From contig NZ_CP092480.1 in the NCBI RefSeq assembly GCF_022429645.1, positions 895,501 through 959,500 of the forward strand: 64,000 bases of DNA, in the 5' to 3' direction. This document shows positions 48,246-56,906 of the stretch, one piece after another (the stretch's first letter is position 1; the number at the start of each line of letters is the position of its first letter). The notes below the pieces were generated by a model, which had not been told where the DNA came from, did not search any database, and saw only the letters and a program-made list of their open reading frames with translations. A program made the position numbers and the translations under genes. Source of the stretch: Lutibacter sp. A80 (GTDB lineage: Bacteria; Bacteroidota; Bacteroidia; Flavobacteriales; Flavobacteriaceae).

Positions 48246-49115
48246 TTAAAATTTACCGTTGTTGTTCTTCCATTCGTTTTTAGGTGCAATCGTTTCCATT
48301 ACGTCCCAATGTTCAGCAATTTTTCCATTTTCAACTCTAAATAAGTCGTAAAAAGAAGTGTGATTGTCTGCAAATGAACCTTCGCTAACTGTTAATACGA
48401 AATTCCCTTCCCCTAAAACGCTGTGAACTTTATCATATTTCATAGTAATATCTTGTGAAGCCATATATTCTAATGCTTTTCCAAGTCCTGAAAGTCCATT
48501 TGCAATATTAGGATTGTGCTGTATGTAATTATCTCCATCAAAATATCCAGCCAATTTTTCCATTTTTCCGTTTACTAAAATATCATTCACAAAATTCTCA
48601 ACTAAAGTTTTGTTTTCTTCAGTTTTATCGATGTCTTTAATTTCAGTTGCTCCATCAATCATAGTGTTTCCACTTGGATTTGGGTTTGCTGGTGTTTCTT
48701 GCAGATTATCCCAATGTTCAACAATTTTCCCATTTTCAAATCTAAAAATATCGAAACCGATTTTTGGTCCGAAAAAGTTGTAATCTGTTTGAGTAAACAC
48801 AAAATCACCATCTTCAAAAGCTCTAACTGTATTCACTTTTGCAGAATTAGGAGGAAGTTGTTGTAATAAAGTTCCAAATCCAGCAAGTCCGTCTGCAATT
48901 CCAAGATTATGTTGAATATATTTATTAGGGTTAATGTACCCAGCAGGTTCTTGTGCACCAGTTTCAATGCTTTTTAAAAGAGTAACTACTTTTTCTTTGT
49001 TTGAAATTTCCATTTTTTCTTCTTTTTTAGTTTCTGAATTTGTTGTTTTCTGATTGTTGCAAGCGGTTAACCCTATTGCTAAAACTACCGTTGCACTTAA
49101 TAGTATCTTTTTCAT
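48246..49115 (-). CDS. Lipoprotein with two tandem SnoaL/NTF2-like domains
   Basis: A 289-residue exported lipoprotein (signal ending GLTAC, Cys near 19). Two homologous SnoaL-like halves share YIQHNLGIADGLAGFG / YIQHNPNIANGLSGLG and DIFRFENGKIVEHWD / DLFRVENGKIAEHWD. This indicates internal gene duplication. Such domains bind small hydrophobic ligands or act as cyclases/isomerases; no substrate is known. It is probably coexpressed with the nitroreductase 13 bp downstream. Confidence 0.85.
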   Translation of the reverse strand: MKKILLSATVVLAIGLTACNNQKTTNSETKKEEKMEISNKEKVVTLLKSIETGAQEPAGYINPNKYIQHNLGIADGLAGFGTLLQQLPPNSAKVNTVRAFEDGDFVFTQTDYNFFGPKIGFDIFRFENGKIVEHWDNLQETPANPNPSGNTMIDGATEIKDIDKTEENKTLVENFVNDILVNGKMEKLAGYFDGDNYIQHNPNIANGLSGLGKALEYMASQDITMKYDKVHSVLGEGNFVLTVSEGSFADNHTSFYDLFRVENGKIAEHWDVMETIAPKNEWKNNNGKF

Positions 49116-49199
49116 TTTTTATGATTTTAAATTGATACTGCAAAGTTGCAATGAAGAAGAAAAAAAGAAACGATAAAAAAAGTCCTTTGAATGATACTT

Positions 49200-50072
49200 T
49201 TACGCCAAAGTGAAGTTTTCTTTAAATTCAACAGGTGTTTTACCAGTGTGTTTTTTAAAGTATTTTATAAAATTGGTAGGCTCCTCAAAGCCTAATGAGA
49301 ACGCTATCTCCTTAACACTTTCGTTTGTATGAGACAATAATCTTTTTGACTCTAACAAAACTCTATCGTTAATGATATTTTTAGGTGTCTTTCCAAAAAT
49401 TTTAGAAGTTACTTGGTTAAGTCTTTTTGGTGTCAGGTGCATTTTTTGACAGTAAAAATTAACTTTTTTATGGCTTACAAAATTGTCATCTAATAAGGTT
49501 TTAAAATACAATGCCTGTTCAAGGTTGGCATCTTTTTTAAATTCTATAAAATCTTGTTTTCGTCTTTCCCGTTCGGAATGTAGTAGAAGGTTACGCAAAT
49601 CGTTTCGTAGTAAGTCAGATTGATAGTTGTCTTTGGCGTTTTTTAATTCAGTTTCCAATAATTCAAAAACAGTCTTAATAATAGATTCGTTCTTGGGTAA
49701 TTGTATCTGTGAAATCGATAGTAAGTCGTTGAACAAAATACTACTTCTCAAAAATGTTGTATCTGTTTCTGTTTTGCAGAAAAAACTGTCGGTAAAAAAA
49801 ATGGCTTTTCCTTTGAATTTAGTTTTATAGTCGAATATTTGAACGCTATTTTTATTGACAAAAAGTAATGAGTTTGGTTTGATTTTTATTGGGTTAAAAT
49901 CGACCAAATGTGTTGGAGCGCCTTTTTGAAACCACAAAATCTGATAAAATTCCGCTCGATGTGGTTTTTTTATTTCTTCGGAAAACCCATCGAAAAGTAA
50001 GTCAAAATCTATAATTTCAAATTCCTGCGGAAGTCCTTCTTTGAAGTCATATTTTTGGATTTTTTCTTTCAA
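49200..50072 (-). CDS. AraC-family transcription regulator
   Basis: A 290-residue regulator with an N-terminal cupin-like sensor (about 30-130) and a C-terminal AraC double helix-turn-helix (about 195-285: VNFYCQKMHLTPKRLNQVTS, then ESVKEIAFSLGFEEPTNFIKYFKKHTGKTP). It precedes the SnoaL and nitroreductase genes on the same strand and probably activates them in response to a small molecule. Confidence 0.88.
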   Translation of the reverse strand: MKEKIQKYDFKEGLPQEFEIIDFDLLFDGFSEEIKKPHRAEFYQILWFQKGAPTHLVDFNPIKIKPNSLLFVNKNSVQIFDYKTKFKGKAIFFTDSFFCKTETDTTFLRSSILFNDLLSISQIQLPKNESIIKTVFELLETELKNAKDNYQSDLLRNDLRNLLLHSERERRKQDFIEFKKDANLEQALYFKTLLDDNFVSHKKVNFYCQKMHLTPKRLNQVTSKIFGKTPKNIINDRVLLESKRLLSHTNESVKEIAFSLGFEEPTNFIKYFKKHTGKTPVEFKENFTLA

Positions 50073-50100
50073 TTTATTATTACTCTATTGTTTTATTACC

Positions 50101-50125
50101 TGTCTAGTCCTGAAATATGGCTACA
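50101..50125. repeat. Left terminal inverted repeat of the IS3 element
   Basis: Begins TGTCTAGTCCTGAA and ends GGCTACA; pairs with 51376-51400 except for about six positions. Confidence 0.85.
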
Positions 50126-50139
50126 GGTTAAAATTGAAT

Positions 50140-50948
50140 TTACGCTGTTAATTTATATACCATATTTGGTGTTTTAAAGTCTAAAGATAAGTGTAATCTT
50201 TCTTGGTTGTATAAATTAATTGCATTTTTTGCTGCTCTTTTTGCATGAGTCGTATTCATAAAGGTTTGATCTAGATAAAACTCATCTTTTAATATTCCTT
50301 TTACACGTTCTGCCATTGCATTTTCATAACAATGATTTTCTTCAGTCATACTAATTTCTATTTTTTTCTTTTAAGAATATTAGTGTATACATTACTACAA
50401 TATTGTATTCCTCTATCTGAATGATGAGTAAGATTTTTAATGTTTGTCTTTTTATACAAAGCTTTATTAAGAGCTCTTACGCATCCTTTAAGTTCTAGGC
50501 TATCACTAAGGTCATATCCTACAATTTTTCTTGAATACATATCTGTAATCAAAGCCAGATAACAAAAACCTTTTAAGGTTCTGATATAGGAGATGTCAGA
50601 TACCCATACTTGATTAGGTTTGGTAACTTTCATATCTTTTATAAGGTTGTTATACTTATAAAATCTATGATAGGAGTTTGTGGTTCTACAACTATATTTT
50701 TTTCTAAGTGTTAACATATTATGTTCTCTAAGTACATTAAACAAAGTATCTCTGCCTACTTTTAAGTGTTGCTTTTCAAAATCCTCATTTAAAGATTTCA
50801 TTAATTTACGCACACCTTCTCTAGGTAAGGATTTGCGTCTTTTTTTAACGATATGTATAATTTGTTGTTCTATTTCTTTTCTCTTATCAGCCCTACTTTT
50901 GTATTTGTAATAAGCATCTCGTTTTAAATTAAAACTATTGCACACCAT
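50140..50948 (-). pseudogene. IS3 OrfB transposase, frameshifted
   Basis: The integrase-core transposase (DDE) is split in two frames. The part ending at 50358 carries the first Asp (VWVSDISYIRT), the second Asp (LTHHSDRGIQYCSN) and the HTH_21 region. The part 50140-50349 carries NHCYENAMAERVKGILKDEF with the catalytic Glu, and the final LYNQERLHLSLDFKTP. The shift occurs in an A-rich run at about 50362-50370. The frame stays open upstream into the orfA overlap (KKTKYQALIIAVIKAKGF), consistent with normal -1 frameshifting. The second shift should inactivate the enzyme. Confidence 0.88.
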
Positions 50949-50989
50949 AGAAATCGAAGCAAATCCTTTAGCCTTTATAACTGCAATAA

Positions 50990-51361
50990 TTAAGGCTTGA
51001 TACTTAGTTTTTTTTTAAGTTCCAAAACACTTTTATATCCCAGTTTTTGAGCAGCTACTTCCAAATAGGCATCTTCAATAAGACCATCCATATCTTTTTT
51101 AAGAAGTAACTTTTTAAGTTGAGTAATTTCTTTTTGAAGTGCTTTTATTCTTGATATTTCATCGTTTGTCTCTACCATAACTCTTGTGTTCATAAGGTCT
51201 TTACGATCATACTTTTTTATCCATTCATTAATTGTTGAACAAGCAATACCATATAGTTTTCCTAATTGATACTTATTATACTTTCCAGTGCTAAGTTCGG
51301 CTAAAATTTTTAATTTAAAAGGTTCGCTGTAACGTCTGGTTACTCTGTCGTTTTTATACAT
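50990..51361 (-). CDS. IS3 OrfA transposase component
   Basis: A 123-residue DNA-binding protein with an HTH_Tnp_1 domain (RRYSEPFKLKILAELSTGKYNKYQLGKLYGI) and a leucine-zipper-like coiled coil (about 65-90). Its last codons overlap the orfB frame at a run of nine A near 51005, a typical -1 slippery site that would give OrfAB. Confidence 0.92.
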   Translation of the reverse strand: MYKNDRVTRRYSEPFKLKILAELSTGKYNKYQLGKLYGIACSTINEWIKKYDRKDLMNTRVMVETNDEISRIKALQKEITQLKKLLLKKDMDGLIEDAYLEVAAQKLGYKSVLELKKKLSIKP

Positions 51362-51375
51362 AATGTTTAAAATTA

Positions 51376-51400
51376 TGTAGCCTTTATTCAGGACGAGTCA
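51376..51400. repeat. Right terminal inverted repeat of the IS3 element
   Basis: Ends AGCCTTTATTCAGGACGAGTCA; partner of 50101-50125. The next bases begin the first attC-like site of the array. Confidence 0.85.
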
Positions 51401-51403
51401 TAA

Positions 51404-51544
51404 TTAATGGCAACGGTTTTGTGTATGATTAGTTGCGTTGTCTAAGCAACTAATTTAGTAAACAAAAACGAACCAGAAGAAATTCCGAAGGAATTTCCAA
51501 ATAGGCACTTACCAAAGCAATTAATTATACACGTTGTTGTAAGC
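51404..51544 (-). repeat. attC-like site A (141 bp), at the IS boundary
   Basis: Outer boxes are TTAATGGCAAC on the left and GTTGTAAGC (51536-51544) on the right. The interior has the apical hairpin GAAATTCC-GAA-GGAATTTC. The left box is the end of a unit destroyed by the IS, 3 bp away. The first 21 bases match those of site J, implying that the lost unit carried a similar end. Confidence 0.8.
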
Positions 51545-51549
51545 AGTTT

Positions 51550-51888
51550 TTATTTACTCAAAGTCTCAATTATTCCTCCTGCTAGTGCTAAAATCGAAGC
51601 GCCTAACATTATGTAACTCCAAAGTCTATTTGAAATATAGAAAAAATGGTTATTCATTTCAATCCTTTGTTTTTCTCCATCAACTTCTATATAATCATAG
51701 CTTGTTAAATATGTCCAAATGAAAGAGATTAATAAACCAATTCCTAAAACAATTTGAAAATCATATTCGCTTGAAAAAAATCCACCAATATATTCTTTCA
51801 ACAAACCGTTTAGGATTATTATTCCTAAAACTGAAACAAAAAGATATACAGGAATTAAAATCCCGCGATTTTTATATATGAAAATCAT
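51550..51888 (-). CDS. Cassette 1, gene b: small membrane protein
   Basis: A 112-residue protein with about four hydrophobic segments (10-28, 40-60, 88-108 clearest) and a charged loop YDYIEVDGEKQRIEMNNH. I do not recognise the family. The stop codon lies 6 bp before the terminal box GCTTACAAC of the cassette (minus-strand reading), typical cassette packing. Confidence 0.65.
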   Translation of the reverse strand: MIFIYKNRGILIPVYLFVSVLGIIILNGLLKEYIGGFFSSEYDFQIVLGIGLLISFIWTYLTSYDYIEVDGEKQRIEMNNHFFYISNRLWSYIMLGASILALAGGIIETLSK

Positions 51889-51915
51889 TTTTTAATAGTC
51901 TTTATCATATTAATT

Positions 51916-52359
51916 TTAGAATCCGATTCGAGAAAGTTCACTAATTTCAATTCCAAGCTTTTTCAACCATTCAATTCCAAAATCTGATGGATTTTCGTAA
52001 ATCGTTTTTTGATATTGCACCAAATCAAATTCTAACTTGTTTTTCTTCTTTTGTTCGAGTTCTAATTTAGTTTTCTTGATATGCTCTATTTCACTTTTGT
52101 TAAATTTAGGAAACTCTAGAATTTCATTCTGATTATTTTTTAGAGATTCTATTTTGTTTTCAAGTGTTTTAATCTGTTCTTTTGAATATCTAACACCAAT
52201 TTCTTGATTCAGCACGCATTTCCATTCGTTATCTTTTAAAATAAGATTAAAGAGTGATTTATCATTTTGGTCAATTAGAAATTTTACTCCGTTATTCTTT
52301 TCATAAATGCTAGCTGCCCTAATCCAAATATAAATTCTATCTAATTCCCAATCTTTCAT
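51916..52359 (-). CDS. Cassette 1, gene a: unknown charged protein
   Basis: A 147-residue soluble protein from the ATG at 52359 (KDWELDRIYIWIRAASIYEK). A coiled coil spans about 75-120 (KEQIKTLENKIESLKNN, SEIEHIKKTKLELEQKKK). A longer reading to 52488 is only translation through attC-like site B and should be dropped. The start lies 23 bp after the cassette's GTT box. No family recognised. Confidence 0.65.
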   Translation of the reverse strand: MKDWELDRIYIWIRAASIYEKNNGVKFLIDQNDKSLFNLILKDNEWKCVLNQEIGVRYSKEQIKTLENKIESLKNNQNEILEFPKFNKSEIEHIKKTKLELEQKKKNKLEFDLVQYQKTIYENPSDFGIEWLKKLGIEISELSRIGF

Positions 52360-52376
52360 TAATGCACTCTTAAATT

Positions 52377-52576
52377 GCTTACAACGGTTGGTATAAGAAA
52401 CGTAGCGTATAAATATACGATAAATTTCGTTAAAGCACCGAGCCAAATTTTTACATTTTGTTTTTAATTTTTCTATTCTAAAAGCCAAATTTAAAAATTT
52501 GGCGGACCTTGCAAATAGGGGAGAACCTTTGAGTTTAGCACTTATCTAGCTATGTTTTTTATACGTTGTTGTGGGT
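52377..52576 (-). repeat. attC-like site B (200 bp, long type)
   Basis: Left box GCTTACAAC is the reverse complement of the GTTGTAAGC start of cassette 1. Right box GTTGTGGGT starts cassette 2. The interior carries the palindrome CCAAATTT-AA-AAATTTGG, shared with site D, instead of the CCGCG-type hairpin. Edges keep the conserved TATACG-type boxes. Confidence 0.8.
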
Positions 52577-52581
52577 AGTGA

Positions 52582-54558
52582 TTATTCAATTCTCACACAC
52601 CCTTTTTTATCTCTTGGTCTTTTACTTTTAAGTAAGTAACAATGACTATTATCTGGAGGAATAGCAATATAGTTTGAGCCATTATCATTTAATAATTTTT
52701 CTTCCTTAATAAGTTTTAGTTTCCAATTAGGAAAGCTATCATCTGGTACGAAATTAATTGCTAACTCTTTTAAATTATTTTCCTTAAGCTTTAGAATTAA
52801 ATTTTTAAAATATTCTTTAAATTCAGAATGTATTAAGTATTCTATTTCTCGATATTTATCTATTAACCTTCTTTTGTCGCTATTTACAACATTCCAAAAA
52901 GACCACCAATAATGATAGAACTCATATTTTCCGTTTACGGAAATTGTTAATAGAGCTCTTCTTAAATCATTTGTTAAACACAAGTCGGAACTTAAATATT
53001 TCACAAATACAGTTTTAATTTCTTCAAATAATTTTACATCAATTGTTTCAGATTGTTTGTCAATATTCAAACAGTAAAAAATGAAATCAATTCGACCTCT
53101 AAGTAAATCTGTATCTTCTAATTCAAATATAATTTTCTTTGAATCAGGATTATTGATTATGGTTTTTGCTTTAAATCTTTCTTCTTCAACTTGTTCTTTT
53201 GCAAAAGTTGATTTTAAGTTGGTTGCTTTTGATAAGTAGTCATAAATATCTCCAGAACCAATAGATAATTCAGATATAAGATAAATAACACCATCAAATG
53301 TTGCAGGACTTCTTACTATATCTGGTCTTTTACCACTTTTTTCAATATCTCCTCTCGAAATAATATTTCTAATTACTCTCATCCATTCAAGATATTTTTG
53401 AGGATTCACATTGGTGTTTTTTCTAAAGTACTCTAATTGAGCAAAAAGGAGTACTTTTTGTGTGTATGATGCATCTGAGTCTAATGTTATGACTTTTAAT
53501 AAACTCTCTTTTGGAGTATGTCTGAAAAGAGGAAAGTTAAATTCTATAGAGTTGATTTTTTCATAGTTATCATTAATTAGATTTAGAGAGTCTACTAAAT
53601 AGTTAAAATCTTCTAATCTAAATTGTTTTGGAGTTATATTATTAGAGTCATCTTGTAATTTAGAGATAATCCTTAATCTTTCTTCTGTTTTTTTATTTCG
53701 TTCAACAGATTGTTGAATCATTAAAATTGTAGAAATAAAATTCACAAAAGAATTGTCAACTGTGTCTTCTTTTCTGAAGTATTCCCAAAACAAATCTGTC
53801 CAAGTAGTGTCAATTTTAAATGCAAAAGTTTTTGTGAAATCAGAATCATCTTCCCATTTTTCGTCACGTATTAATTTCTCAAAACCAGCTTTGAAATTTT
53901 CAAAAGTAGAGAGTAACTTACCTCTAGCATTCATTTTTATATAAAGGTCATCTGTTAATCCAATATTTTCTAATTCTACGTGATAAAATCGTATTAAATT
54001 AAATTCTTTCGAAGTTAGTTTGTGCCAAAGATTAGGAGTTTTATAAAATAAAGTGTGAATATGATCAATGGTTCTAAGCATTGCATCTATTGTTGGGTCA
54101 TTTTTCCAAGATAAATAAAACCAAGGTGAGTCAATAATTGTGTTACTTGGTAAGGTGTCTTCTTCTAAGAGGATTTTATTTTTTATAAGTGAATTACAAA
54201 AATCTCTTGAAGATATTCTTGTTTCATATGTAAACTTAATTAAAGTTTTTTCTTCCTCTTCTAGCTTAGTATCCTTTAATGCAGCGTACCAATGTAATAA
54301 AAAAAGTGTTGTAAGTCTTTGTTGTCCATCTAAGGGTTGAAATGCATCTTCTGTATTACTCCCGTAAACAAAATCTAGCATTATTTTTTCTTCCTTACTT
54401 ATACTTTCATACAATGCGTTTAAGAAATTATGCCTGATTTTCTTTTTATCCTTTCTGCCTTGAGCGTAATCACGTTGAATAATTGGAATTTCGATTTTGC
54501 TGGAATGAAGAAGTTCATAAAAACTATATATTTTCCCTTTATATTTTTCGTTTTGCAT
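52582..54558 (-). CDS. Cassette 2, gene b: DUF262 protein (GmrSD-like system)
   Basis: A 658-residue DUF262 protein. The ParB/Srx-like N-terminus has IEIPIIQRDYAQGR (about 20-33), DFVYGS and the motif FQPLDGQQRLTTLFLLHWY (about 75-93). The C-terminal part is helical without a clear HNH motif. DUF262 pairs are known from type IV restriction systems such as GmrSD and from other phage-defence loci. It starts 5 bp after the stop of the upstream DUF262/HNH gene within the same cassette. Nucleotide-dependent DNA targeting is inferred. Confidence 0.82.
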   Translation of the reverse strand: MQNEKYKGKIYSFYELLHSSKIEIPIIQRDYAQGRKDKKKIRHNFLNALYESISKEEKIMLDFVYGSNTEDAFQPLDGQQRLTTLFLLHWYAALKDTKLEEEEKTLIKFTYETRISSRDFCNSLIKNKILLEEDTLPSNTIIDSPWFYLSWKNDPTIDAMLRTIDHIHTLFYKTPNLWHKLTSKEFNLIRFYHVELENIGLTDDLYIKMNARGKLLSTFENFKAGFEKLIRDEKWEDDSDFTKTFAFKIDTTWTDLFWEYFRKEDTVDNSFVNFISTILMIQQSVERNKKTEERLRIISKLQDDSNNITPKQFRLEDFNYLVDSLNLINDNYEKINSIEFNFPLFRHTPKESLLKVITLDSDASYTQKVLLFAQLEYFRKNTNVNPQKYLEWMRVIRNIISRGDIEKSGKRPDIVRSPATFDGVIYLISELSIGSGDIYDYLSKATNLKSTFAKEQVEEERFKAKTIINNPDSKKIIFELEDTDLLRGRIDFIFYCLNIDKQSETIDVKLFEEIKTVFVKYLSSDLCLTNDLRRALLTISVNGKYEFYHYWWSFWNVVNSDKRRLIDKYREIEYLIHSEFKEYFKNLILKLKENNLKELAINFVPDDSFPNWKLKLIKEEKLLNDNGSNYIAIPPDNSHCYLLKSKRPRDKKGCVRIE

Positions 54559-54563
54559 AGGTT

Positions 54564-56243
54564 TTAGGCTAGATATGAGTTTAATACATTGTGTAAATCG
54601 TTTTCATAGTTTTCTCGGTCTTCTTGTGACCAAAATGAAATTTTAGGAGGATATTCACTAAAATATTTGAGGAATACATTTTTTGTGCAAATAGGAATAA
54701 ATATACCTTGTTTATCACGGTTAATTATTGTTTTTCTTTTAAAAGGAAATACAGCATTTTTATAACTTCTGTTTGTTGCTGAATCTAACAATGTAAGATT
54801 AGATAAATCATTAATGTCATCATCTTCTCTTAATTCTGCATTGAAATAAGAGACAATTTCTTCAAAGAGTAACTTAAACCCACTTTCATCTTCCTCTTTC
54901 CAAGCATTGATTTTTTTTCGTAGTTTTTTTTCTTCTTTAGTTTCATTTCCGATAAAAACTATTGCATCATCTATCCATTGTTTCTTGTTTTTTTCAGGTA
55001 ATTTATCCTTGACGGAAGTGATGTGTTCAATGTCCCATTTTTCATTTTTGTATAAATCAAAAGGGAAATAGGAATTATCTTTTGAACTAGCTAACATCGT
55101 TAGAATATTGTACAATAAAAGAACTTTTCTTACGTCCTTCCCATCAGAGTATTGTAGTTCATTTATATCTATGTTCTTTAATTCATTTTTTATAAGACTA
55201 TCTAAATGTTTTTTAAATTCAGATTTACTTATATTATCAGATTTTATATAAAGTTCCTTTATATTGGTAGATTCTGTACTTATTAAAAATCCAATTTTAT
55301 GATAGAGTTCTCTTTCGTAAAACCATTCACTAAATCGCTGAAAATATCGTTTGACTTCATTCCAGTTATCTGTAAGTTCTTCGTTACTACCTTTGGAAAA
55401 TTTCTTACTAAAAAACCTGAAAGTGTCATAGTTGTCATTAGGGTCTGGTTCTTCATTTATAAGATTAAAAATAAATTCAATTCTATTAGTTGAAATAGAG
55501 TTTTGATTTAAAAAGAACCAGAATTTATCATTTTGAAGTGAATTTTCTATATTATCCCATTCAGTAGCTATTTCTAGTTGTCGTAATCTTAATTTAGATT
55601 CTTGATTTTGAAAATTTGAACTATTTAAAAAAAGAGCTTTAATTAGTTCTGAATTTGTTAAAGGTATTTTTCCAATGTTTATTCTTGTAAATATTGAAAT
55701 TGAATCAGTTTCATTGCTTAAATACCAAATAACCTTAGAATTGAATTTAAACTTTGAACGAAAATCACCTGTATCAAAGTTGTGTCCTTTTTCTTCAAAC
55801 CAGTTATTAATTGCTTTATAAGCATTTGAGATATAGAAAAAATCAACATTTGATTTACTGTCAATACCTTCTTCTAGTTGGCTTAGGAATTTTTTTGAAT
55901 CACTTCTTGTTTGATAATCAAGTTGAAATAGTTTGTCTCTTTTCTTTTCAACAAAGTCCTGATTTAAGTAATATAATATTAAATAAATTGTAGTTAATCT
56001 TTGTTGTCCATCTATTACCTCAAATTTATTATTATCGATTTCCTTAATTACTATTGGTTGTAAACAGTACCAAGTTTTTTCGTCAGTGGAATCATTTACT
56101 AATCTAGGAGTGAAATTAGAAATGTCATTTAATAATTCGATAACCTCTTTGGAACTCCATCTATATCCTCTTTGATATGACGGTATATAGAAATCGTATT
56201 CCTGTAACTCACTAATGGTTTTTAATTCTAATATGTTTTCCAT
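54564..56243 (-). CDS. Cassette 2, gene a: DUF262 protein with HNH nuclease domain
   Basis: About 559 residues from the ATG at 56243. DUF262 motifs are YIPSYQRGYRW (about 18-28) and FEVIDGQQRLTTIYLILYY (about 72-90). The C-terminal DUF1524/HNH nuclease has WDIEHITSVKDK, LSNLTLLDSATNRSYKNAVF and FKRKTIINRDKQG. This combination of DUF262 and His-Me-type nuclease defines GmrSD/BrxU-like modification-dependent or phage-targeting nucleases. It is the first gene of a 3.7-kb two-gene cassette; the start lies about 33 bp after the GTT box. Defence is inferred from family only. Confidence 0.85.
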   Translation of the reverse strand: MENILELKTISELQEYDFYIPSYQRGYRWSSKEVIELLNDISNFTPRLVNDSTDEKTWYCLQPIVIKEIDNNKFEVIDGQQRLTTIYLILYYLNQDFVEKKRDKLFQLDYQTRSDSKKFLSQLEEGIDSKSNVDFFYISNAYKAINNWFEEKGHNFDTGDFRSKFKFNSKVIWYLSNETDSISIFTRINIGKIPLTNSELIKALFLNSSNFQNQESKLRLRQLEIATEWDNIENSLQNDKFWFFLNQNSISTNRIEFIFNLINEEPDPNDNYDTFRFFSKKFSKGSNEELTDNWNEVKRYFQRFSEWFYERELYHKIGFLISTESTNIKELYIKSDNISKSEFKKHLDSLIKNELKNIDINELQYSDGKDVRKVLLLYNILTMLASSKDNSYFPFDLYKNEKWDIEHITSVKDKLPEKNKKQWIDDAIVFIGNETKEEKKLRKKINAWKEEDESGFKLLFEEIVSYFNAELREDDDINDLSNLTLLDSATNRSYKNAVFPFKRKTIINRDKQGIFIPICTKNVFLKYFSEYPPKISFWSQEDRENYENDLHNVLNSYLA

Positions 56244-56266
56244 TTTCAGTATCGTTTTTTTTTCAT

Positions 56267-56403
56267 TACCCACAACGTGTTTGTATATGGTTTGTTGCGT
56301 GGTTAAGCAACTAAGTTAACAAATAAAAACCGAATAGAAAATCCGCGAGGATTTTCGTAAGTAGGCTATAACCAGCAATAAATTATATACGGTGTTGTAA
56401 TGC
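56267..56403 (-). repeat. attC-like site C (137 bp)
   Basis: Left box TACCCACAAC is the exact reverse complement of the GTTGTGGGTA that opens cassette 2. Right box GTTGTAATGC opens cassette 3. The apical hairpin is GAAAATCC-GCGA-GGATTTTC (56337-56356). Flanking arms contain GTTTGTTGC and GCAATAAAT, which can pair with wobble. Confidence 0.85.
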
Positions 56404-56418
56404 GTTTTTTATTTCTGT

Positions 56419-56799
56419 TTATTCTACTTTCTTAAATTTCTGCCTATAATTCCAAAGATTAGTTCCGTCAGAATCATAATCTCTAATTACGAGTTCAGTT
56501 TTTGTCAATTTCTCGATAACATAATTTCTATTTCCTAAATTCAGAATCGAGTCATTTTTTTTGTATTTAAAATTCAATCCACCAATTGATTCAGAACCAG
56601 TAAAATCAGATTTTAGTTCAATAATTAATCCACTACAAGAGTATTCAAATTCATTTCCGTCAAAATCCGTACTTTTTGTAGTTCCGTCTTCAAGTTCTTT
56701 ATGATAACATTCCCATTTTCCGACTAATTCGTTAGAAACGTTTTTCAAACCTACACAAGAAGTCAGAATTATTATTGAAATCGTAATTATGTGTTTCAT
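56419..56799 (-). CDS. Cassette 3: lipocalin-like lipoprotein
   Basis: A 126-residue exported lipoprotein with lipobox LTSC (Cys near 15). It is beta-rich: NELVGKWECYHKE, GLIIELKSDFTGSESIGGL and NYVIEKLTKTELVIRDYD suggest a lipocalin-like/DUF4488-type sheet. Its start and the right-hand GTT box are about 110 bp apart, an unusually long leader for the array. Function unknown. Confidence 0.7.
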   Translation of the reverse strand: MKHIITISIIILTSCVGLKNVSNELVGKWECYHKELEDGTTKSTDFDGNEFEYSCSGLIIELKSDFTGSESIGGLNFKYKKNDSILNLGNRNYVIEKLTKTELVIRDYDSDGTNLWNYRQKFKKVE

Positions 56800-56906
56800 T
56801 CAGATTGTTTTTTTAGTATTAAATTCCGATTCTAATTATCTTTTTAAATTCCTAAAATATTCTTTGTCAACCGTTAATTTCATTGCGATTTTCGATTTTC
56901 CGAAAT

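Larger units (their letters stand above)
50101..51400 (-). mobile_element. IS3-family (IS150-like group) insertion sequence, 1300 bp
   Basis: The ends are imperfect inverted repeats of about 25 bp. The left end starts TGTCTAGTCCTGAA and the right end (reverse complement) starts TGACTCGTCCTGAA; both continue to GGCTACA after a 4-bp difference. The ends have the TG...CA dinucleotides of IS3 elements. It encodes orfA and orfB on the minus strand. Flanks are ACC on the left and TAA on the right, so no target duplication is seen, suggesting rearrangement after insertion. The right end abuts the cassette array. Confidence 0.92.

Noticed and set aside
52360-52488. N-terminal extension of the cassette 1 protein (43 extra residues)
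   Set aside because: It is translation through attC-like site B; an ATG with normal packing exists at 52359.
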